Below are positions 59,859-64,000 of a DNA stretch of 64,000 bases, piece by piece. Made by a program: the position numbers and the translations under genes. Source of the DNA: DAIOEK01 sp963721445. Its GTDB lineage: Bacteria; Chloroflexota; Anaerolineae; Anaerolineales; Anaerolineaceae. Below the pieces are notes generated by a model, which was not told the origin of the DNA, made no database searches, and saw only the letters and a program-made list of their open reading frames with translations. The DNA lies in NCBI GenBank assembly GCA_963721445.1, contig CAVRIZ010000005.1, positions 1,364,001 to 1,428,000 of the forward strand, read 5' to 3'. Position 1 is the first letter of the stretch; the number at the start of each line of letters is the position of its first letter.

Positions 59859-61160
59859 TTACTCGCTGGCAGTTACTATAAGTGATTCCTGGGCTTTTAA
59901 TTGGGCCTGGCGTGCCAGATCGGTTGCGGCTGCCAGTATGCGCAGTGCTTCTTCCGGGTTGTGAAACCCCATACTGTTTTCGGCTGCTACAAAATCCCAT
60001 CGGATCTGAGCTGCACGATGCAGCTTTCTGGCTTCCTCCAGTTGGATTGGATCATGGGAAGAATTATTGTCTGCTACCTTGATGGCGCTGATTGCATCCG
60101 TAATCGCCTTCTCGGTAGCCAATAGTGTACTATGAACGCTGTTTTGGATAATTTTAACCCGTTCCACCACGTACTGAACGTCTGTATGGCAGGCCGCGCA
60201 TGATTTTTCCGGTTTAAGCAGCGGGCTGAAAACATCATGGCTGGTGAATTTGATGGAACCTTCCCGGGTGTAGGGCATGTGGCAATCCGCGCAGGCGACC
60301 CCGGCGTTGAAATGGGTGCTGCCATTACTATACATCTCATATTCCGGGTGCTGGATCTTGATCATTGCCGCTTTACTTTCAGGGTGTTCCCAATCCTTGA
60401 AACCGGCAGCGTTATAGTATGCTTCTATTTGCTCGATCGAAGTACCATTTTCCCAGGGGAAGGTAAGATATTTCCCATCTCCCTTGAAGTAATATTCCAC
60501 GTGGCAGTTTGCACAAACCACTGTGCGCATTTCCTGACGTGTGAATGTCTTCCAGTCTCTTCCCTGTGCGAGCAACGCCTGTTCCAGAGCAGGATTGGTG
60601 ACGATAAGGCGCATCGTCTCTGTTTCATGACAGTTCGCGCAGCCGATCGGATATTCAATGCGCGGGGTTAGATCAGAAAACAGCATCTTATCGTACGCTT
60701 CCATACCCAATTCTGCCCAGAGACGGGGGTTGGAGGAGGACTTGCAGGAGTAGCAGGTTCCTGGCGTTTTCTCATTAACCCGATCCGAACCTCTGACATC
60801 TTCCAGAGCCCACATATGACCGCGTTCTTCGTTATATTCGATGCTGAAGCCATATCCAGCGAATAGTTCCACCAGGAATGGATCGGCGGCCAGTTTGGAA
60901 AATGGTTCCGAACCGCCATATTGAGTGCGGGTATTGTTTTTCTTTGTCAGCATCAACGTGGAATACTGATTCGGAAAATTCACTCCCCACTTCTCCGAGT
61001 TGGGTTCCATGGGTTGGATGACCTGCAATGGTTCCACTCCCCTTCTCTGGATCGGCTGATTTTTTAGGAAAAGGAGGATTCCTATCGATATCGCCGCAAG
61101 AACAATAATGATGATTGAAAGTATCAGGGGGTTCACCCATTTTTTTGTCGTCGTGTTCAT
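59859..61160 (-). CDS. nrfA: ammonia-forming cytochrome c nitrite reductase
   Basis: 433 residues with one N-terminal helix as signal or anchor. Five haem sites: the special CXXCK of the catalytic haem (TCYSCKSS), then CANCHE, CANCHV, CADCHM and CAACHT. NrfA reduces nitrite to ammonium by six electrons at the outer face of the membrane. Its ATG overlaps the nrfH stop (ATGA). Confidence 0.97.
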   Translation of the reverse strand: MNTTTKKWVNPLILSIIIIVLAAISIGILLFLKNQPIQRRGVEPLQVIQPMEPNSEKWGVNFPNQYSTLMLTKKNNTRTQYGGSEPFSKLAADPFLVELFAGYGFSIEYNEERGHMWALEDVRGSDRVNEKTPGTCYSCKSSSNPRLWAELGMEAYDKMLFSDLTPRIEYPIGCANCHETETMRLIVTNPALEQALLAQGRDWKTFTRQEMRTVVCANCHVEYYFKGDGKYLTFPWENGTSIEQIEAYYNAAGFKDWEHPESKAAMIKIQHPEYEMYSNGSTHFNAGVACADCHMPYTREGSIKFTSHDVFSPLLKPEKSCAACHTDVQYVVERVKIIQNSVHSTLLATEKAITDAISAIKVADNNSSHDPIQLEEARKLHRAAQIRWDFVAAENSMGFHNPEEALRILAAATDLARQAQLKAQESLIVTASE

Positions 61161-61660
61161 GGATTGTTCCTTTCATCCACATAAGGAGTGTAAATCCCTT
61201 TATCTTGGTAGGGGAGAATGGTTATACCGCGTTCCCCGTGGGCAACGGTTCGATGACATTCAAAACAGTAACGACCCGCATCCATCTTCCCATCCGCAAT
61301 TTCTGAAACTGTTTCTTCATGGCAACGGATGCAGTTTTTCTGAACGATGTTCTTAGTTTCTTCTTTCGCGCGCAATGGTTCGGGGATAAGGTTGAGCGTG
61401 AACATGGTCACATGGACGGCACCGTGCCTGGCTTTGATGAGGTATTTTGGAATAAATGCATGGGGAGTATGGCAATCCACGCAAGTCGCCCAGATTTGAT
61501 GGCCTCCGTGATACCAACCCTCATAGGCGGCGTCCATCACGTGGCAATTGTTACAAGTCGTGGGATCGTTGCCGAGATAGGATGTGAAATCAGTAGTGAA
61601 CATGCCGATAGCCAGAACAGCAATAAGGCAAACCAAACCGATGACGATGGGGATCTTCAA
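61157..61660 (-). CDS. nrfH: NrfH tetrahaem quinol dehydrogenase subunit
   Basis: 167 residues: N-terminal anchor helix (IPIVIGLVCLIAVLAIGMF) and four CXXCH sites (CNNCH, CVDCH, CIRCH, CFECH), as in NapC/NrfH. Passes electrons from menaquinol to NrfA. Transcribed first in the nrfHA pair. Confidence 0.95.
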   Translation of the reverse strand: MKIPIVIGLVCLIAVLAIGMFTTDFTSYLGNDPTTCNNCHVMDAAYEGWYHGGHQIWATCVDCHTPHAFIPKYLIKARHGAVHVTMFTLNLIPEPLRAKEETKNIVQKNCIRCHEETVSEIADGKMDAGRYCFECHRTVAHGERGITILPYQDKGIYTPYVDERNNP

Positions 61661-61688
61661 CTAACACTCTCTCAGATTATTTTAATCA

Positions 61689-61697
61689 ATTATACCA
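61689..61697 (-). promoter_or_regulatory. extended -10 (TGGTATAAT) of nrfHA
   Basis: On the minus strand TGG followed by TATAAT (61694-61689), 28 bp ahead of the nrfH ATG, within GCTGGTATAAT also seen before gatC. Confidence 0.65.
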
Positions 61698-61768
61698 GCG
61701 GGGTTGTTGCAATTCGCTATTTTGGATATTAATATCCAATTTGATGAATGAATATTGCCAAACAGTTC

Positions 61769-62842
61769 TTAATTCCTCGGGTTAATGGAATCGTTCAACC
61801 CGTCCCCAATTAGATTCCAGCCCACACTGAAGAGGATCAATGCCAGCGTGATCGGCAAGTACACCCACCAGTAAGCAATGAAATTGGCGCCTATACCCAC
61901 CATGTAATCTCTGGCAAAATACATGACCTCACCCCATTCCGATGTGGATTTTAAACCGATGAATGTAAAGGATGCCTGAAGCAGGACAAAACTGCCGATA
62001 TCTTTCGAGGCTAATACAACAATCGCAGAGATGGAATTTGGTATGAGGTGTTTGAACATAATCCGAAAAGAGGAAGCCCCGAGAGACTGGGCAGCCTTGA
62101 TGTAATCCAACTCCTTATTCCGCATCACGATCAGATTGGAAAGCCGTGCATATGGCATCCACGAAAATAAAATAATAGCCAATAAGGTGGGGTCAATGTT
62201 TGTTATTATTGTGGCCGCTAATCTTCCCAAGGGGGATAGAGTGCTCCAGGCGTCTACGGTATACCAGAGTCGATTGCTAAAACCAGTCAAACCCATTACA
62301 ACTTGTTGGACAACGACCACCCCGACGATAACCGGTAGTGCCAACAGTGCATCACTTATCCGCATTAAAATATCATTCACCCACCCACCAGACCAGGCGG
62401 CAGTAGTGCCGATGATAACCCCGATCAATCCGGTGATTAATGCGGCTAACAATCCAAACTTCATGGAAGTTCTGGATCCCTGCACCAGGGCAGTGAAAAT
62501 ATCGATCTGCCTTGCATTTACGCGGGTGGGAAGTGTTCCCAGTGGTGTAATGGACGCCGGAGGATGCGGGAGAACTTTAAATAGATCATTTTTCCAGGAG
62601 ATCTCACCTGCCCAATAAATATCCCTGGAGGGTGTAAGCCAATCTGCCGATATGGCCAGTACGATGAATACGAACACGATGGAGAGACCCAGAATATTCT
62701 GCCATTGCTGAAAGAACTTCCGGGCTCTCCGGGAATCCACCAGTCGTCCCAGGTGCACCCCTTCCAACTTCTCGATCACAGGATTTCTCCGCAAATCACT
62801 GAAAACATGGTGGATATGATCATGTTCTAATGATCCCTTCAC
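61769..62842 (-). CDS. oligopeptide/dipeptide ABC transporter permease, OppC/DppC type
   Basis: 357 residues, six helices. Conserved BPD block DYIKAAQSLGASSFRIMFKHLIPNS, preceded by an N-terminal cytosolic stretch. Pairs with the upstream OppB-type permease (overlap of 23 bp) to import peptides. ATPases and binding protein are not in the window. Confidence 0.93.
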   Translation of the reverse strand: MKGSLEHDHIHHVFSDLRRNPVIEKLEGVHLGRLVDSRRARKFFQQWQNILGLSIVFVFIVLAISADWLTPSRDIYWAGEISWKNDLFKVLPHPPASITPLGTLPTRVNARQIDIFTALVQGSRTSMKFGLLAALITGLIGVIIGTTAAWSGGWVNDILMRISDALLALPVIVGVVVVQQVVMGLTGFSNRLWYTVDAWSTLSPLGRLAATIITNIDPTLLAIILFSWMPYARLSNLIVMRNKELDYIKAAQSLGASSFRIMFKHLIPNSISAIVVLASKDIGSFVLLQASFTFIGLKSTSEWGEVMYFARDYMVGIGANFIAYWWVYLPITLALILFSVGWNLIGDGLNDSINPRN

Positions 62843-63887
62843 GGTAGCGAGGATCGAAAATTGCCTGAATCAAATCCAGAATGAACATGATCAGCATCAC
62901 GCACAGCACACAAAAAACAGCAAAGCCCATCACTGCAGAAGAGTCGGGAATGGCATTGATCGATTCGACCATGGCTGAAATACCATTAATGTTAAACGTG
63001 TGTTCAATTACGATTGCACCGGTGAAAAGCGAGGATGCTCCCAGCGCGCTGCTTGTCAGCGATGGGGAAATTATATTTTTCAGGACATGTTTCCAGGCAA
63101 TTGAGTGTGCCACGATCCCCCTTGCTTTTGCCGCCAGGATGTGCTGTTGATGATATTCCTCTATTGTAGATACCCTGGCGACCCGGGCTAACGTTGCCCA
63201 ATTCAATAATCCTAGTGCTATAGAGGGCAATACCAGATGTCGCAACGCATCAAGGGTCAGGTCAAGCCTCCCATTGAGCAAGCCATCGATTGTCAATAAT
63301 CCGGTAAACGCCCGATAATTTTCGGCAGTGATAACCGAATTAAAGATATATTCATTTCGTCCTGGCTGGAACCAGTGTAAACCGATATAGAAAACATCCA
63401 ACAGTAAAATCCCAAGGACAAATTGAGGGAGGGAAATTGAAGTAAAGGCGAAAAATCGGAAAAAATTATCGAATCGGCTATTTTTAAATCGCCCCGCTCT
63501 TAATCCGGTGTACAAACCGAAAGAAATGAAGAATAACATGGAATATAATGTCAATTCGATCGTCGGTCCTGACCGGCGTAGCAGGGAAGGAAGTACTTCT
63601 TCCTGCAGCAATGGACTATACCCCCACTCCCCTTTAACCAGACTTACTGCCCAATTCACATATTGAACCGGATAAGAATCTCGTAACCCGCGTTCCTTGA
63701 TAATTCGCTCAGTCATGTTGGCTAATGCCTGTGGAGGCATCCGTCCGGCTTTTTGGGGCAGATACAAAGTCGCCCGCTCTTCAGGAGGGGTGAGCATAAT
63801 GAATCCATAGAGGATCATCGTAATGATGATTAGTGTGACGGGTATATAGAAGATCCTTCGGATGATATATTTCAAGAAGGGCGGCAT
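62820..63887 (-). CDS. oligopeptide/dipeptide ABC transporter permease, OppB/DppB type
   Basis: 355 residues from the ATG at 63887 (MPPFLKYIIRRIFYIPVTLI), which gives the usual family start; an upstream ATG at 63920 is overlapped by a TATAAT. Contains the EAA-type block QQHILAAKARGIVAHSIAWKHVLKN (read in parts). A 40-residue outside loop with LYLPQKAGRMPPQ is typical of OppB. Probably in an operon with a binding protein or ATPase gene beyond the window or upstream. Confidence 0.92.
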   Translation of the reverse strand: MPPFLKYIIRRIFYIPVTLIIITMILYGFIMLTPPEERATLYLPQKAGRMPPQALANMTERIIKERGLRDSYPVQYVNWAVSLVKGEWGYSPLLQEEVLPSLLRRSGPTIELTLYSMLFFISFGLYTGLRAGRFKNSRFDNFFRFFAFTSISLPQFVLGILLLDVFYIGLHWFQPGRNEYIFNSVITAENYRAFTGLLTIDGLLNGRLDLTLDALRHLVLPSIALGLLNWATLARVARVSTIEEYHQQHILAAKARGIVAHSIAWKHVLKNIISPSLTSSALGASSLFTGAIVIEHTFNINGISAMVESINAIPDSSAVMGFAVFCVLCVMLIMFILDLIQAIFDPRYREGIIRT

Positions 63888-63918
63888 AAGGGCGACCGGA
63901 GCAAAGGCGGATAAACTC

Positions 63919-63946
63919 ATTATAGGGGAATTAACTCAGCTTCCAA
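63919..63946 (-). promoter_or_regulatory. putative promoter of the oppBC genes
   Basis: On the minus strand TTGGAA (63946-63941), 16 bp, TATAAT (63924-63919), about 32 bp ahead of the chosen OppB start. If it is used, the ATG at 63920 cannot be the start codon. The last bases of the window (63947-64000) show nothing else I can support. Confidence 0.6.
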
Positions 63947-64000
63947 TTGGACACCTTGTCAATCTTGAAGGTGAGCTGTGTTAAAATGACTTTATCGGAC

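Overview
The window is a gene-dense bacterial chromosome segment, most likely from an anaerobic member of the Chloroflexota (class Anaerolineae or a close relative). This placement is an inference from gene content: a Ycf45-like R3H ATPase next to tmk, long lipoproteins with Ser/Thr/Pro-rich linkers, an MGDG-synthase-like glycosyltransferase, GAF histidine kinases, GatCAB, and pentahaem nitrite reductase. A 16S rRNA or marker-gene tree would be needed to settle it. No phage, IS element, CRISPR array or rRNA operon is visible. There is one tRNA (Pro, anticodon TGG).

Layout. 1-7.9 kb: a tight minus-strand run, pdxS-pdxT-(GNAT-like)-R3H ATPase-tmk-(DsbA/cyclophilin lipoprotein)-PrsW, followed by a DedA protein cut by the window edge. 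8.0-12.1 kb: a plus-strand envelope-stress-type operon (GntR/YtrA regulator, slipin, SdpI-like protein, ABC-2 ATPase and permease, DUF4177 protein). It contains two parS-like 16-mers, one identical to the Bacillus subtilis parS sequence, and its promoter carries four tandem 8-bp repeats. 12.2-23.5 kb: minus-strand accessory and metabolic genes (PilZ, broken HEAT-repeat gene, S1C protease, lipoprotein, inositol monophosphatase, HD hydrolase, HutI with a membrane segment in front, Rrf2 regulator, glycosyltransferase, PncC). This region also holds a striking array of structured non-coding repeats at about 16.1-16.9 kb. 24-36 kb: uvrC, DUF1330, MFS, dnaN, a PEP/pyruvate-binding-domain protein, a GAF histidine kinase and gyrA. 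36-45.7 kb: a long minus-strand run from gatC-gatA through M3 peptidase, chromate transporter, sugar nucleotidyltransferase, aminotransferase and gatB to gdhA. 45.8-58.3 kb: twin secreted esterases, tRNA-Pro, RarD, nitroreductase, MsrPQ, GlgC, a P-type Ca2+-type ATPase, RNase HII, a GT2 glycosyltransferase and a membrane protein. 58.5-64 kb: RRM protein and cold-shock protein, a small unknown gene, NrfHA nitrite ammonification, and an oligopeptide ABC permease pair running off the right edge.

How it fits together. dnaN, gyrA and a parS pair suggest an origin-proximal position. NrfHA, MsrPQ, glutamate dehydrogenase, HutI and peptide uptake point to an anaerobe that scavenges amino acids and peptides and can respire nitrite. 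Several operons end in clear intrinsic terminators, and several start from extended -10 promoters of the type TGGTATAAT, some so close to the ATG that the mRNA would be leaderless.

A recurring oddity is the number of single-base frame breaks inside otherwise well-conserved genes (R3H ATPase, HEAT protein, S1C protease, inositol monophosphatase, second esterase, GT2, possibly the HutI fusion). They look more like assembly indels or recent decay than programmed frameshifting, but that needs reads to decide.
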